From Pseudomonas sp. 8Z (lineage in GTDB: Bacteria; Pseudomonadota; Gammaproteobacteria; Pseudomonadales; Pseudomonadaceae), in contig NZ_LR733825.1 of assembly GCF_902506535.1 (NCBI RefSeq), positions 437,206-501,205 of the forward strand: a stretch of 64,000 bases of DNA. Reading direction: 5' to 3'. This document shows, one piece after another, positions 53,298 to 62,660 of the stretch (its first letter is position 1; each line of letters starts with the position of its first letter). The notes under the pieces were generated by a model. The model was not told the DNA's origin. It did not search any database and was given only the letters and a program-made list of their open reading frames with translations. The translations under genes and the position numbers were made by a program.

Positions 53298-54281
53298 ATG
53301 AAAGTAAAAAACACCTTGGGCGTAGTCATTGGCTCTCTCGTTGCCGCAACTTCCTTCGGTGCGCTGGCACAAGGCCAAGGTGCAGTCGAGGTGGAGGGTT
53401 TCGTCAATCGCTATTTCGCCGACTCTCAGCGTGACTTCGCTCACGATGAAGGCAACCTGTTCGGCGGCAGCATTGGCTACTACCTGACCGACGACGTCGA
53501 GCTGGCGCTGTCCTATGGCGAGTACCACGATCTGCGCGGCGAAGGCTCTGCAGGCAGCAAGAACATCAAGGGTAACCTGACCGACCTGAAGGCCATCTAC
53601 CACTTCGGTCAGCCGGGTGTGGGTCTGCGTCCTTATGTGTCTGCCGGTTTCGGCCATCAGAGCATCGGTGATGCCAACGATGGTGGTCGCAACAGCTCGA
53701 CTCTGGCCATCGCTGGCGCTGGCGCCAAGTACTACTTCACCGAGAACTTCTACGCCCGTACCGGCGTTGAGGCTCTGTACAACATCGACCAGGGTGACAC
53801 CGAGTGGCAAGCTGGCGTGGGTGTTGGTCTGAACTTCGGTGGTGGCAGCAAGCCGGCCCCGGCTCCTGCTCCTGTCGCTGCTGCTCCGGAGCCGATGCCT
53901 GAGCCTGCCGCTGAACCGGCCATGGAAACCGTTCGTGTCGAACTGGACGTCAAATTCGACTTCAACAAGGATAGCGTCAAAGAAGAAAGCTACGGTGATA
54001 TCAAAAACCTGGCTGACTTCATGAACCAGTATCCGCAGACAACTACCACCGTTGAAGGCCACACTGACTCCGTCGGTACTGACGCCTATAACCAGAAGCT
54101 GTCCGAGCGTCGTGCCAATGCCGTGCGTAATGTACTGGTCAACCAGTATGGCGTAGATGGCAGCCGCGTGAACGCTGCTGGTTACGGCGAGAGCCGCCCG
54201 GTTGCCGACAACGCCACCGACGCTGGCCGTGCTGTCAACCGTCGTGTTGAAGCTGAAGTAGAAGCCCAGATCCAGCAGTAA
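53298..54281 (+). CDS. oprF: Major outer membrane porin OprF
   Basis: A 327-residue OmpA-family protein with a signal peptide (cleavage after GALA), an eight-strand N-terminal barrel, a Pro-Ala hinge (KPAPAPAPVAAAPEPMPEPA) and the C-terminal peptidoglycan-binding OmpA domain (VEGHTDSVGTDAYNQKLSER). It links outer membrane to cell wall and forms a weak porin. The usual OprF cysteines in the hinge region are not evident. Confidence 0.97.
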   Translation: MKVKNTLGVVIGSLVAATSFGALAQGQGAVEVEGFVNRYFADSQRDFAHDEGNLFGGSIGYYLTDDVELALSYGEYHDLRGEGSAGSKNIKGNLTDLKAIYHFGQPGVGLRPYVSAGFGHQSIGDANDGGRNSSTLAIAGAGAKYYFTENFYARTGVEALYNIDQGDTEWQAGVGVGLNFGGGSKPAPAPAPVAAAPEPMPEPAAEPAMETVRVELDVKFDFNKDSVKEESYGDIKNLADFMNQYPQTTTTVEGHTDSVGTDAYNQKLSERRANAVRNVLVNQYGVDGSRVNAAGYGESRPVADNATDAGRAVNRRVEAEVEAQIQQ

Positions 54282-54302
54282 TGCCTCTGGTGCAGTAAAG
54301 AG

Positions 54303-54326
54303 AAACCCGGCTTCGGCCGGGTTTTT
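54303..54326. terminator. Intrinsic terminator after oprF
   Basis: AAACCCGGC-TTCG-GCCGGGTTT with following T run. It separates oprF (+) from cobA (-). Confidence 0.93.
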
Positions 54327-54349
54327 CTTTTTCTATCGCCCGCAAAGAG

Positions 54350-55093
54350 TCAGCCGTGAGAGAGCTGGAGCAGGCTAGCCTGTACGGCGTGGCGGGCAAC
54401 TTCGCCTATCACCAAGATGGCTGGGCTTTGCAGAGCGAAGCAGGCAGCATCCTCCTGCATCGTGGCCAGTCGGCTACGACATTCGCGCTGCGTGGGTAGT
54501 GAGGCGTTCTCGATCATCGCTACCGGCATCTCGCCACTCATGCCGCCAGCAAACAGGCCAGCCTGGATTTCTGCCAGTTTGGCTACGCCCATATAGATCA
54601 CCAGCGTCGTGCCGCTCTGGGCCAACGCCTGCCAGTTCAGTGAACTGTCGTCCTGAGTGTGCGCAGTGATCAGGGTTACCCCTCGTGCGACTCCACGCAA
54701 GGTCAATGGAATACCGCAGCTTGTGGCGCCTGCTAAACCAGCGGTGATGCCGTTGACCAGCTCCACCTCTATGCCGTGTGCACCGAGCCAGTCGGCTTCT
54801 TCGCTGCCACGCCCGAAGATGCAGGGGTCTCCGCCTTTCAGGCGCACCACGCATTTGCCTTGGCGTGCGTAGCGCAGCATCAGGCGATGGATGAACGCTT
54901 GTGGTGTAGAGCGACAGCCGCCGCGCTTACCTACCGAGACGATGCGCGCGGTGCGACAGTGCTCAAGCACGGCAGGATTGACCAGATCGTCGATCATCAC
55001 CACATCGGCCTGCTTGAGCGCCTTGACGGCTTTGAGCGTGAGCAGTTCGGGGTCGCCAGGGCCTGCGCCGACCAGCCAGACTTTTGCATTCAT
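54350..55093 (-). CDS. cobA: Uroporphyrinogen-III C-methyltransferase
   Basis: SAM-dependent enzyme making precorrin-2, the first step to siroheme, which NirB needs. KVWLVGAGPGDPELLTLKAV at the N terminus, GGDPCIFGRGSEE and the VNGITAGLAGATSCGIPLT segment are diagnostic. Length is 247 residues. It overlaps the nitrate reductase gene by 4 bases, so it is the last gene of the nitrite/nitrate reductase operon. Confidence 0.96.
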   Translation of the reverse strand: MNAKVWLVGAGPGDPELLTLKAVKALKQADVVMIDDLVNPAVLEHCRTARIVSVGKRGGCRSTPQAFIHRLMLRYARQGKCVVRLKGGDPCIFGRGSEEADWLGAHGIEVELVNGITAGLAGATSCGIPLTLRGVARGVTLITAHTQDDSSLNWQALAQSGTTLVIYMGVAKLAEIQAGLFAGGMSGEMPVAMIENASLPTQRECRSRLATMQEDAACFALQSPAILVIGEVARHAVQASLLQLSHG

Positions 55094-57810
55094 ATCGATA
55101 TTTCCTCCACAGCCTGCTCTTGCACCAGCAGCCGCTTGATCTCAGGTACGCAGGAGCCGCAACTGGTGCCGCATTTGAGATGTTGTTTGAGGCCGTCAAG
55201 ATTCAGGCCTTGCTTGATGCCGTTACGAATCGCGTTTTCGCTGACATTCAGGCAGTTGCATAGTGTGCGGCTGGTTGTGTTTGCCGCTTTGCCCGGTGCT
55301 GCCGACAGCGGGGCCAGCAGCCAGCGGCGCAGCTCGGCATCGGCCTGCCCGCTCTGCCATAACCCTTTTAGCCATTGGCTGGCAGCGGTTTCACCGGCCA
55401 GACGGATGCTGACGATGCGCCCCGACTCGATGCGTACACGCTTGCCCACGGCGCGGCGGGCGTCGTCGTAGGCCAATACCGGCCCGCAATCCAGGCCCAG
55501 CAAGTGATCGATACGGGCCAGCAGTTGTGCTTCTGGTGCGACGGCGCAGGCGGCGCGGATCAGCAGTGCAGGGCGCTCGCGGCCTGTAGGCGTGAGGCTG
55601 GCGTAGGCGAAGTCGTTGAATAGCGGGCGCAGCGCCTCGAAGCGTATCTGCACCTGGCCTTCGACCAGGGCGAAGAACTGCCAGGGCAGCTCGACGCGCT
55701 CCACTTCAACGCCGGCGTGCTTGAGTTCCGGTTGTTTGGACAGGGTATCGAAGGCCGGTTGGGTCAGCACATTGGTGCCCAGGCCGCGCAGGAAACGATT
55801 GCCCCAGTGCATGGGCAGCCAGGCTTGGCCGGGGCGCACGCTGTCGTCGGCCTGTACCGGTACGATCAGGCTGCCACGGCGGCTGCGTAGCTTGATCAGG
55901 TCGCCGTCGGCCAGGCGGCGACGGCGCAGTTCATCGGGATGTAAGCCCAGCACGGGCCCTTCGACGTGGCCGAACAACTGCGCGGCAGTGCCGGTGCGGC
56001 TCATGCCGTGCCATTGGTCGCGCAGGCGACCGGTGTTTAGGGTCAGCGAATAGCGTGCTTCGCGGCGCTCCTTCGCTGCGCGATAGGGCTCAGCGAGAAA
56101 CTGCGCGCGACCACTGACAGTAGGAAAGCACCCGTCCGCGTAAAGGCGTGCAGTGCCACTGCGGGCGCCAGCCGGGAAGGGCCATTGTTGCGGCCCCTGA
56201 TCGTCCAGCAGGCTGTAGCTCAGCCCTGATAGGTCGAGGTCGCGCTGGGCGGTCAGGTGTTTGTATTGCTCGAACAGCGCTTGGCTGTCGGCAAAATCGA
56301 ACAGGCTGGGCAGGCCAGGGCGTAGCCGTTTTTCCAGGCGCTGGGCGAAGTCGCAGGTGATCGACCAATCGGGGCGCGCCTCGGCGGGCGCTGGCACGGC
56401 GCGGCGCACATGGCTGACGCGGCGCTCGGAGTTGGTCACCGTGCCTTCCTTTTCGCCCCAACTGGCGGCAGGCAGCAGTAGGTCGGCGTAGTGGCAGGTC
56501 TCGGTGGTGAAGAAGGCTTCCTGCACCACGACGAAGGGGCAGGCGGCCAGGGCTTCGTGCACCTTGCTCTGATCCGGCAGCGATTGGGCCGGATTGGTGC
56601 AGGCGATCCAGACGGCTTTGATACGCCCGTCATGCATGGCGTCGAACAGTTCGATGGCAGACAGCCCCGGCGTTGCTGGCAGGGCATCGATGCCCCAGTA
56701 CGCGGCGACTTCGGCGCGGTGCGCGGCATTGCCGACTTCGCGGTGGCCGGGCAGCAGGTTGCTCAGGCTACCGGTTTCACGCCCGCCCATGGCGTTGGGT
56801 TGGCCGGTGAGGGAGAACGGGCCGGCGCCAGGCTTGCCGATCTGCCCGGTGGCCAGGTGCAGGTTGATCAGGGCGCTGTTTTTCGCCGTACCGGCGCTGG
56901 ACTGGTTAAGGCCCATGCACCAGAGCGAGAGAAAACTCGGTGCCTGGCCTATCCACTGCGCGCAGGTTTGCAGCGCGTCGCGACTGATACCGCAGATTTC
57001 CGCGACGGCAGCCGGGGTGTAGTCGCGCACCAGATTCTTCAGGGCATCGAAGCCTTCGGTATGGGCGTCGATATAGGCGCGGTCGATCCAGCCTTCCCAC
57101 AGCAGCAGGTGCAGGATGCCGTGAAACAGGGCGACGTCGGTGCCAGGCAGGATCGCCAGGTGCAGATCGGCCAATTCGCAAGTGTCGGTGCGCCGTGGAT
57201 CGACGACGATCACTTTCATCTCTGGGCGGCGCGCTTTGGCTTCCTCCAGGCGGCGAAACAGCACCGGGTGGGCGTAGGCCATGTTGGAGCCGGCGATCAG
57301 CAGGCAATCGCTCAGTTCGATGTCTTCATAGGAGCAGGGCGGCGCGTCGGCGCCGAGGCTGCGTTTGTAGCCGACCACCGCGCTGGACATGCACAAGCGT
57401 GAGTTGGAGTCGATGTTGTTGGTGCCGACCAGTGCGCGGGCCAGTTTATTGAAGGCGTAGTAGTCCTCGCTCAGCAACTGGCCGGAGATGTAGAAGGCGA
57501 CGCTGTCCGGGCCATGCTCGCCGATGGTCTCGGCGAAGACGTTAGCGGCGTGCTCCAGGGCGTTGTCCCAGTCTGTGCGTGATCGGGCCAGCCCTTTGCC
57601 TAGGCGCAACTGGGGGTGCAGGCCACGGGCGTCGAGGTCGCCAGTCAGGTGCAGGGTGGCGCCTTTACTGCAGAGCTTGCCGAAGTTGGCCGGGTGGCTG
57701 GGATCGCCAGCGACGCCGAGGATCTTCTCGTCGTCGTGTTCGATCAGCACGCCACAGCCGACGCCGCAGTAGCAGCAGGTCGAAGCGGTGATTTGCGTGG
57801 GGCTGGCCAT
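55090..57810 (-). CDS. nasC: Assimilatory nitrate reductase, catalytic subunit
   Basis: Molybdopterin enzyme that reduces nitrate to nitrite in the cytoplasm. The N terminus carries the [4Fe-4S] motif STCCYCGVGCGVLI with a fourth Cys in KLCSKGA; molybdopterin-binding segments such as CMGLNQSSAGTAKN and the dinucleotide-binding C-terminal domain follow. A BFD-like [2Fe-2S] domain ends the protein (LCNCLNVSE and CGTSCGSC). ATG 57810 (MASPTQITAS), with AGGAAC upstream, gives 906 residues; the frame is open 21 codons further. Also called nasA in some genomes. Confidence 0.94.
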   Translation of the reverse strand: MASPTQITASTCCYCGVGCGVLIEHDDEKILGVAGDPSHPANFGKLCSKGATLHLTGDLDARGLHPQLRLGKGLARSRTDWDNALEHAANVFAETIGEHGPDSVAFYISGQLLSEDYYAFNKLARALVGTNNIDSNSRLCMSSAVVGYKRSLGADAPPCSYEDIELSDCLLIAGSNMAYAHPVLFRRLEEAKARRPEMKVIVVDPRRTDTCELADLHLAILPGTDVALFHGILHLLLWEGWIDRAYIDAHTEGFDALKNLVRDYTPAAVAEICGISRDALQTCAQWIGQAPSFLSLWCMGLNQSSAGTAKNSALINLHLATGQIGKPGAGPFSLTGQPNAMGGRETGSLSNLLPGHREVGNAAHRAEVAAYWGIDALPATPGLSAIELFDAMHDGRIKAVWIACTNPAQSLPDQSKVHEALAACPFVVVQEAFFTTETCHYADLLLPAASWGEKEGTVTNSERRVSHVRRAVPAPAEARPDWSITCDFAQRLEKRLRPGLPSLFDFADSQALFEQYKHLTAQRDLDLSGLSYSLLDDQGPQQWPFPAGARSGTARLYADGCFPTVSGRAQFLAEPYRAAKERREARYSLTLNTGRLRDQWHGMSRTGTAAQLFGHVEGPVLGLHPDELRRRRLADGDLIKLRSRRGSLIVPVQADDSVRPGQAWLPMHWGNRFLRGLGTNVLTQPAFDTLSKQPELKHAGVEVERVELPWQFFALVEGQVQIRFEALRPLFNDFAYASLTPTGRERPALLIRAACAVAPEAQLLARIDHLLGLDCGPVLAYDDARRAVGKRVRIESGRIVSIRLAGETAASQWLKGLWQSGQADAELRRWLLAPLSAAPGKAANTTSRTLCNCLNVSENAIRNGIKQGLNLDGLKQHLKCGTSCGSCVPEIKRLLVQEQAVEEISI

Positions 57811-57879
57811 GTTCGTGGTTCCTGCGGAAAACGAGAAAAGAGTGGGAGGTGTCGCGGCTAAAGGCCCTCCCACATGGCG

Positions 57880-58188
57880 TTAGGCTAAGGCCAGCAGCAC
57901 GCGGCCATTCTCCACTCGCGCCTGATGGCGGTGCGCGCAGCCCACGTCCGGGGCAACGGCCGCGCCGCTATCGAGCTCGATCTGCCAGTTGTGCAGCGGG
58001 CAGGCGACGCGCTTGCCGTAGATCAGCCCTTGGGATAACGGGCCGCCCTTGTGCGGGCAGCGGTCGTCGAGAGCGAACACGTCGTCGTCGCCGGTGCGGA
58101 AGATGGCGATGTCACCTTTGGGGCCGGCGACGATGCGCGAACCCAGCGGGTTGATTTCGTCCAGAGCGCAGATGTCCAGCCAGTTCAT
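57880..58188 (-). CDS. nirD: Nitrite reductase small subunit
   Basis: Rieske-like small subunit of the NADH nitrite reductase, 102 residues. It keeps CPHKGGPLSQG and CPLHNWQ, so the CxH and CxxH ligands for a [2Fe-2S] cluster are present; some NirD proteins lack them. Overlaps nirB by 4 bases. Confidence 0.95.
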   Translation of the reverse strand: MNWLDICALDEINPLGSRIVAGPKGDIAIFRTGDDDVFALDDRCPHKGGPLSQGLIYGKRVACPLHNWQIELDSGAAVAPDVGCAHRHQARVENGRVLLALA

Positions 58189-60641
58189 ACGGTGGCCTCC
58201 TCAAGTTGCACGACCTTGATGGTGTCGAATTCCTTTTTAAGGCTCGGCGTTTCGATGCGCTGCTTCCACGGATCCTGTTCGAGCGACAGGGCATAGTGCA
58301 GGCGTGCAGCCAGGGCCTTGCGGTTGGCCTCGTCGTCGATCACCGCCTTTTTGATGCGCTCCATGCCAACGCGGTGCAGGTAGTGCACGGTGCGTTCGAG
58401 GTAGAAGGCTTCTTCGCGGTAGAGCTGGAGGAAGGCAGCGTTGTATTCGCGTACTTCTTCGGCGGTCTTGACCTTGACGAAGAACTCGGCGACTTCGGTT
58501 TTGATCCCGCCATTGCCGCCTATGTACATCTCGAAGCCCGAATCCACGCCGATGATGCCAACGTCCTTGATGCCGGCTTCGGCGCAGTTGCGCGGGCAAC
58601 CGGAGACCGCCAGCTTGACCTTGTGCGGCGACCACATGTTGAACAGGTCGTGCTCCAGATCGATACCGAGCTGGGTCGAGTTTTGCGTGCCGAAGCGGCA
58701 GAACTCGCTGCCCACGCAGGTCTTCACGGTGCGGATGGATTTGCCGTAGGCGTGGCCCGAAGGCATGTCCAGCTCCTTCCACACCGCTGGCAGGTCTTCT
58801 TTCTTGATGCCCAAGAGGTCGATGCGTTGGCCGCCGGTGACCTTGACCATCGGCACCTGGTATTTGTCGGCGACATCGGCGATGCGCCGCAGTTCGGCGG
58901 CGTTGGTCACGCCGCCCCACATGCGCGGCACCACCGAATAGGTGCCGTCTTTCTGGATATTGGCGTGGGCGCGCTCGTTGATCAGGCGTGATTGCGGGTC
59001 GTCCTGCGCTTCGCCCGGCCAGGTGGAAATCAGGTAGTAGTTCAAGGCCGGGCGGCAGGTGGCGCAGCCGTTGGGTGTGCTCCAGTTGAGCGCGGCCATG
59101 GTTTGCGCCATAGAGGTCAGGTGCTGCTCGCGGATGGCCTGACGGATCTGCCCGTGGTTGAGCTCGGAGCAGCCGCAGATGGCTTTCTCGCTCTTGGGTT
59201 TGACGTCTGCCGCGCCGCCGACGGTGCTGATCAAAATTTGCTCGACCAGGCCGGTGCAGGAACCGCAGGAGCTGGCGGCCTTGGTGTGCTTTTTCACCTC
59301 GTCGACGGAGAACAGGCCGTTCTCCTGAATGGCCTTGACGATGGTGCCCTTGCACACGCCGTTGCAGCCGCACACTTCCATGCTGTCGGGCATGTTGGCG
59401 GTCTTGTCCGCCCCTTGATGGCCGACATCGCCAATGACGCCCTCGCCGAACATCAGGTGGTCGCGGATTTCGCCGATGGGGTGCTTCTCGCGGATCTGCC
59501 GGAAGTACCAACCACCGTCGGCGGTGTCGCCGTACAGGCAGGCGCCGACCAGCACGTCGTCTTTGATCACCAGCTTCTTGTACACGCCGCCGATGGGGTC
59601 GGAGAGGGTGATGCACTCGGTATCGTCCGAGCCCATGAAGTCGCCGGCGGAGAATAGATCGATGCCGGTGACCTTGAGCTTGGTCGAAGTCACCGAGCCC
59701 TGATAGCGCGAATAACCAAGCTGAGCCAGGTGATTGGCGCAAACCTTGGCCTGCTCGAACAACGGCGCCACCAGACCGTAGGCGATGCCGCGATGGCTGG
59801 CGCATTCGCCGATGGCGTAGATGCGTGGGTCGAAGGTTTGCAGGGTGTCGTTGACCAGAATGCCGCGATTGCAGGCGATGCCTGCGCTTTCCGCGAGGGT
59901 GGTATTGGGGCGGATACCGGCGGCCATCACCACCAGATCGGCTGGGATCACCTCGCCGTCCTTGAACTTCACCGCACACACGCGGCCATCGCCGTTATCC
60001 AGCAGTTCGGCGGTGTGCTTGGGCAGGAGGAACTTCAGGCCGCGATCTTCCAGGGATTTCTGCAGCAGCTCACCGGCGGTGCGGTCGAGCTGACGCTCCA
60101 GCAGCCAGTCACCGATATGTACCACGGTGACGTCCATGCCGCGCAGCTTGAGACCGTTGGCCGCCTCCAGGCCGAGCAGGCCGCCGCCGATGACCACGGC
60201 GTGCTTATGCGTCTTGGCGGTGTCCATCATCACGCGGGTGTCGGCGATGTCGCGGTAACCGATGACGCCGTGCAGATCCTTGCCCGGCACCGGCAGGATG
60301 AACGGCGTGGAGCCAGTGGCGATAAGCAAACGATCGTATTCGGCTTCGCTGCCATCGTCGGCGATCACCCGGCGCGCCTTGCGGTCGATCTTCACCACCG
60401 TACGGCCGAGCAGCAGCTTGATGCCGTTGTCCGTGTACCAGTTGAGGTCGTTGAGGATGATGTCTTCGAAGGCTTGCTCGCCGGCCAGAACGGGCGAGAG
60501 CAGGATGCGGTTGTAGTTCGGGTGCGGCTCGGCGCCGAACACGGTGATGTCGTAAAGATCGGGAGCGAGCTTGAGCAGCTCTTCGAGGGTGCGTACACCC
60601 GCCATGCCGTTGCCAATCATCACCAGCTTGAGTTTTTGCAT
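58185..60641 (-). CDS. nirB: NADH-dependent nitrite reductase large subunit
   Basis: An 818-residue siroheme protein that reduces nitrite to ammonium. Order: FAD domain (MIGNGMAGVRTLEELLK), NAD domain (VVIGGGLLGLEAANGLKL), a BFD-like [2Fe-2S] region (CGCNGVCKG, CGSCTGLVEQ), and the sulfite/nitrite reductase half with VKTCVGSEFCRFGTQ and SGCPRNCAEAGIKD for the [4Fe-4S]-siroheme centre. First gene of the nirB-nirD-nasC-cobA operon. Confidence 0.97.
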   Translation of the reverse strand: MQKLKLVMIGNGMAGVRTLEELLKLAPDLYDITVFGAEPHPNYNRILLSPVLAGEQAFEDIILNDLNWYTDNGIKLLLGRTVVKIDRKARRVIADDGSEAEYDRLLIATGSTPFILPVPGKDLHGVIGYRDIADTRVMMDTAKTHKHAVVIGGGLLGLEAANGLKLRGMDVTVVHIGDWLLERQLDRTAGELLQKSLEDRGLKFLLPKHTAELLDNGDGRVCAVKFKDGEVIPADLVVMAAGIRPNTTLAESAGIACNRGILVNDTLQTFDPRIYAIGECASHRGIAYGLVAPLFEQAKVCANHLAQLGYSRYQGSVTSTKLKVTGIDLFSAGDFMGSDDTECITLSDPIGGVYKKLVIKDDVLVGACLYGDTADGGWYFRQIREKHPIGEIRDHLMFGEGVIGDVGHQGADKTANMPDSMEVCGCNGVCKGTIVKAIQENGLFSVDEVKKHTKAASSCGSCTGLVEQILISTVGGAADVKPKSEKAICGCSELNHGQIRQAIREQHLTSMAQTMAALNWSTPNGCATCRPALNYYLISTWPGEAQDDPQSRLINERAHANIQKDGTYSVVPRMWGGVTNAAELRRIADVADKYQVPMVKVTGGQRIDLLGIKKEDLPAVWKELDMPSGHAYGKSIRTVKTCVGSEFCRFGTQNSTQLGIDLEHDLFNMWSPHKVKLAVSGCPRNCAEAGIKDVGIIGVDSGFEMYIGGNGGIKTEVAEFFVKVKTAEEVREYNAAFLQLYREEAFYLERTVHYLHRVGMERIKKAVIDDEANRKALAARLHYALSLEQDPWKQRIETPSLKKEFDTIKVVQLEEATV

Positions 60642-60728
60642 GCCGGCTGTCTCCTGGAGGAAAAATCACGGAAACCTGGCCGTCGCAATGACGAGCCAGA
60701 AAGGGTTACCGCCAGGAACTACCGGGAA

Positions 60729-60769
60729 CAAAAAAGGCGTCCCGCCAGTTGCCTAGCGAGGACGCCTTT
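60729..60769 (-). terminator. Leader terminator upstream of nirB (attenuator)
   Basis: On the minus strand AAAGGCGTCC pairs with GGACGCCTTT around a 16-base loop, followed by a run of T, all 90-130 bases before nirB and after its promoter. A terminator here means read-through must be controlled. NasT/ANTAR antitermination of nitrate assimilation leaders is the known model; the upstream stem CCCGATAGTTCGGG could be part of the ANTAR target. Confidence 0.8.
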
Positions 60770-60842
60770 GTCCAGATCCCGAACTATCGGGCAGTGCGCT
60801 CTCTTCGTTGACAGCGCGCTTTAATCGGTTGTGCTGAACATG

Positions 60843-60860
60843 ATGCAGCGCTTGTGCCAA
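60843..60860 (-). promoter_or_regulatory. Sigma-54 promoter of the nirB operon
   Basis: The minus strand reads TTGGCACAAGCGCTGCAT, with GG (60858-60857) and GC (60846-60845) exactly 10 bases apart, matching the sigma-54 -24/-12 consensus TGGCAC-N5-TTGCA. Transcription should start near 60833, leaving a leader of about 190 bases. NtrC is the likely activator. Confidence 0.82.
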
Positions 60861-60989
60861 GTTGCTGAGCCGCCGCTTCTTCAGGAGATCGCTGGCTGAC
60901 TGCAGGCGCTATTGGGTTTTTCGTGCACTGTTTTGAGTCTTTTTGCGCCGCGCTGGTGCGTTTCCTGCGTGCGTGGCAGGCCTGGGTGG

Positions 60990-62660
60990 CTAGAGCAATA
61001 GCGCAATCACTAGGCCTAGGTTCAGCAGCAGTGAGACGAGTGCCAGGCTGCGCCAGACCAGTAGCGGCTCGCGTTCGAGCAACGGGCGTGGGCGCACGGA
61101 CAGCGACAGGCGCTCGCCTTGCTCCAGGGCCAGCAGCCATTGCTCGGCGGTTTCGAAGCGCTGCGCCGGGTCGTTGGCCAGGGCGCGCGCAAGGATTTCG
61201 TCGAGCCAGGCGGGCAGATCCGGGCGATAGCGGCTGGCGGCGACGGCAAGGCCGAAGCGCGGGCGCTGAAAGGCTTCCACCTCTCCATGTGGATAGTGCC
61301 CGGTCAGCAACCGATATAGCGTCACGCCCGTGGCGTAGAGATCCTGGGCCATGCTCGGCGGCGCCCCAGCGTAGGCCTCCGGGGCGATATAGCTGGGCGT
61401 GCCAGGTACGCCGTGAGCATCTTCGCTCGACAAACCGGGGCAATAGGCCAGGCCGAAGTCCAGCACGCGCAACACGCCGTCATCGCCGAGCAGCAGGTTT
61501 TCCAGCTTGATATCGCGGTGCAGGATGTTGCGCCGGTGCAGCAACCCAATGGCCTTGATCAGATCCGCTGCCAGCAGGCGCCAATCCGCCAGTGGCATAG
61601 GCCCTTGGCTGTGCAGGTGCGCCGCCAGGGTTTGCCCTGAATACTCGCGTTGCACGTAGTACAGGTGCTGACGCTGCGGCAGCGCATGCAGTTGCGGGAA
61701 ATGCGGCCCCGCGACGCGACGCAGAAACCATTCTTCCTGCAGCAGGGCGGGGCCGGCTTCGGCTTCTTCGTGGCGTTGCGGCGGCAGGGTCTTCAGTAGC
61801 CAGGGTCGTCCCTCATCATCGCGCACCCGGTACATGAGTGATTGGCGTGAGCCATGCAGCAGACTTTCGACATACCAGCCTTCGAAGTGCTGACCGGCGC
61901 GCAGCGGTGGCGGCAGCGGCCAGTGCTCCAGTTGCGCCAGGGTATCGGCGAGTGAGGCGTCCGGCAGTCGTTCGACTTTGACCAGCAGCGCGCTGGCGTT
62001 GTCCTGGCTGCCTGCACGGTGGGCGTCCTCGACCAGGCTGGCGCAGATTGCCTCTGGCGCGTCCTCACTCTGCAGGGCGAGTGTCAGGATCTGCTCGCTG
62101 AGTGTGGCCCAGATGCCATCGCTAAGCAGCAGAAAGGCATCACCCGGCTGCAGCTCGCCGTCCCGGTAGTCCACCACCACGTGCTGATCCAAACCGAGCG
62201 CGCGGGTCAGCACATGCTGCATGCCGGGTTGTTCCCACACATGCTCCTCGGTTAGGCGCAACAACTGGCCGTCGCGCCACAGATAGGCGCGGCAGTCGCC
62301 GACATGGGCGAGAAAGTAATGCCGCCCACGCAGTACCAGCGCCGTCAGCGTGGTCAGCAGCGGCTGGCCGCCGCCGTTGGCTTGCAGCCAGCGGTTTTGA
62401 GCCAGTAGCAGACGATCCAGGCTGTGCTGCACCGGCCAGGTTTCCGGCGTGGCGTAGTAGTCCAGCGCCAGCGCCTGCAGCGTTGCGCGCGAGGCGAGCG
62501 CACCGTCTGCGCACTGACTGACGCCGTCAGCCAGTGCGCAGAGGTAGCCTTTGCTGGCCGCCAGTGCGGGAGCAGGCGTGACCACACGCAGAGCGTCTTG
62601 GTTGTCACAGTGTGGGCCACTGGCGCTGGCTTCGCCGGTGACCAGTTGCAGGCTACTCAT
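60990..62660 (-). CDS. PP2C phosphatase-serine/threonine kinase fusion, membrane anchored
   Basis: A 556-residue bifunctional signalling protein. Residues 1-240 are a PP2C phosphatase (CALADGVSQCADG, HVGDCRAYLW, LLLSDGIW, GSQDNASALLV). Residues about 265-530 are a Hanks-type kinase with NILHRDIKLENLLL, LDFGLAY and an activation loop GVPGTPSYIAPEAYAG. One C-terminal membrane helix ends the protein. The start ATG 62660 overlaps the transporter stop (TGATG), so translation is coupled and a link to nitrate uptake or assimilation is likely. An upstream frame from 62768 is not needed. Confidence 0.9.
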   Translation of the reverse strand: MSSLQLVTGEASASGPHCDNQDALRVVTPAPALAASKGYLCALADGVSQCADGALASRATLQALALDYYATPETWPVQHSLDRLLLAQNRWLQANGGGQPLLTTLTALVLRGRHYFLAHVGDCRAYLWRDGQLLRLTEEHVWEQPGMQHVLTRALGLDQHVVVDYRDGELQPGDAFLLLSDGIWATLSEQILTLALQSEDAPEAICASLVEDAHRAGSQDNASALLVKVERLPDASLADTLAQLEHWPLPPPLRAGQHFEGWYVESLLHGSRQSLMYRVRDDEGRPWLLKTLPPQRHEEAEAGPALLQEEWFLRRVAGPHFPQLHALPQRQHLYYVQREYSGQTLAAHLHSQGPMPLADWRLLAADLIKAIGLLHRRNILHRDIKLENLLLGDDGVLRVLDFGLAYCPGLSSEDAHGVPGTPSYIAPEAYAGAPPSMAQDLYATGVTLYRLLTGHYPHGEVEAFQRPRFGLAVAASRYRPDLPAWLDEILARALANDPAQRFETAEQWLLALEQGERLSLSVRPRPLLEREPLLVWRSLALVSLLLNLGLVIALLL

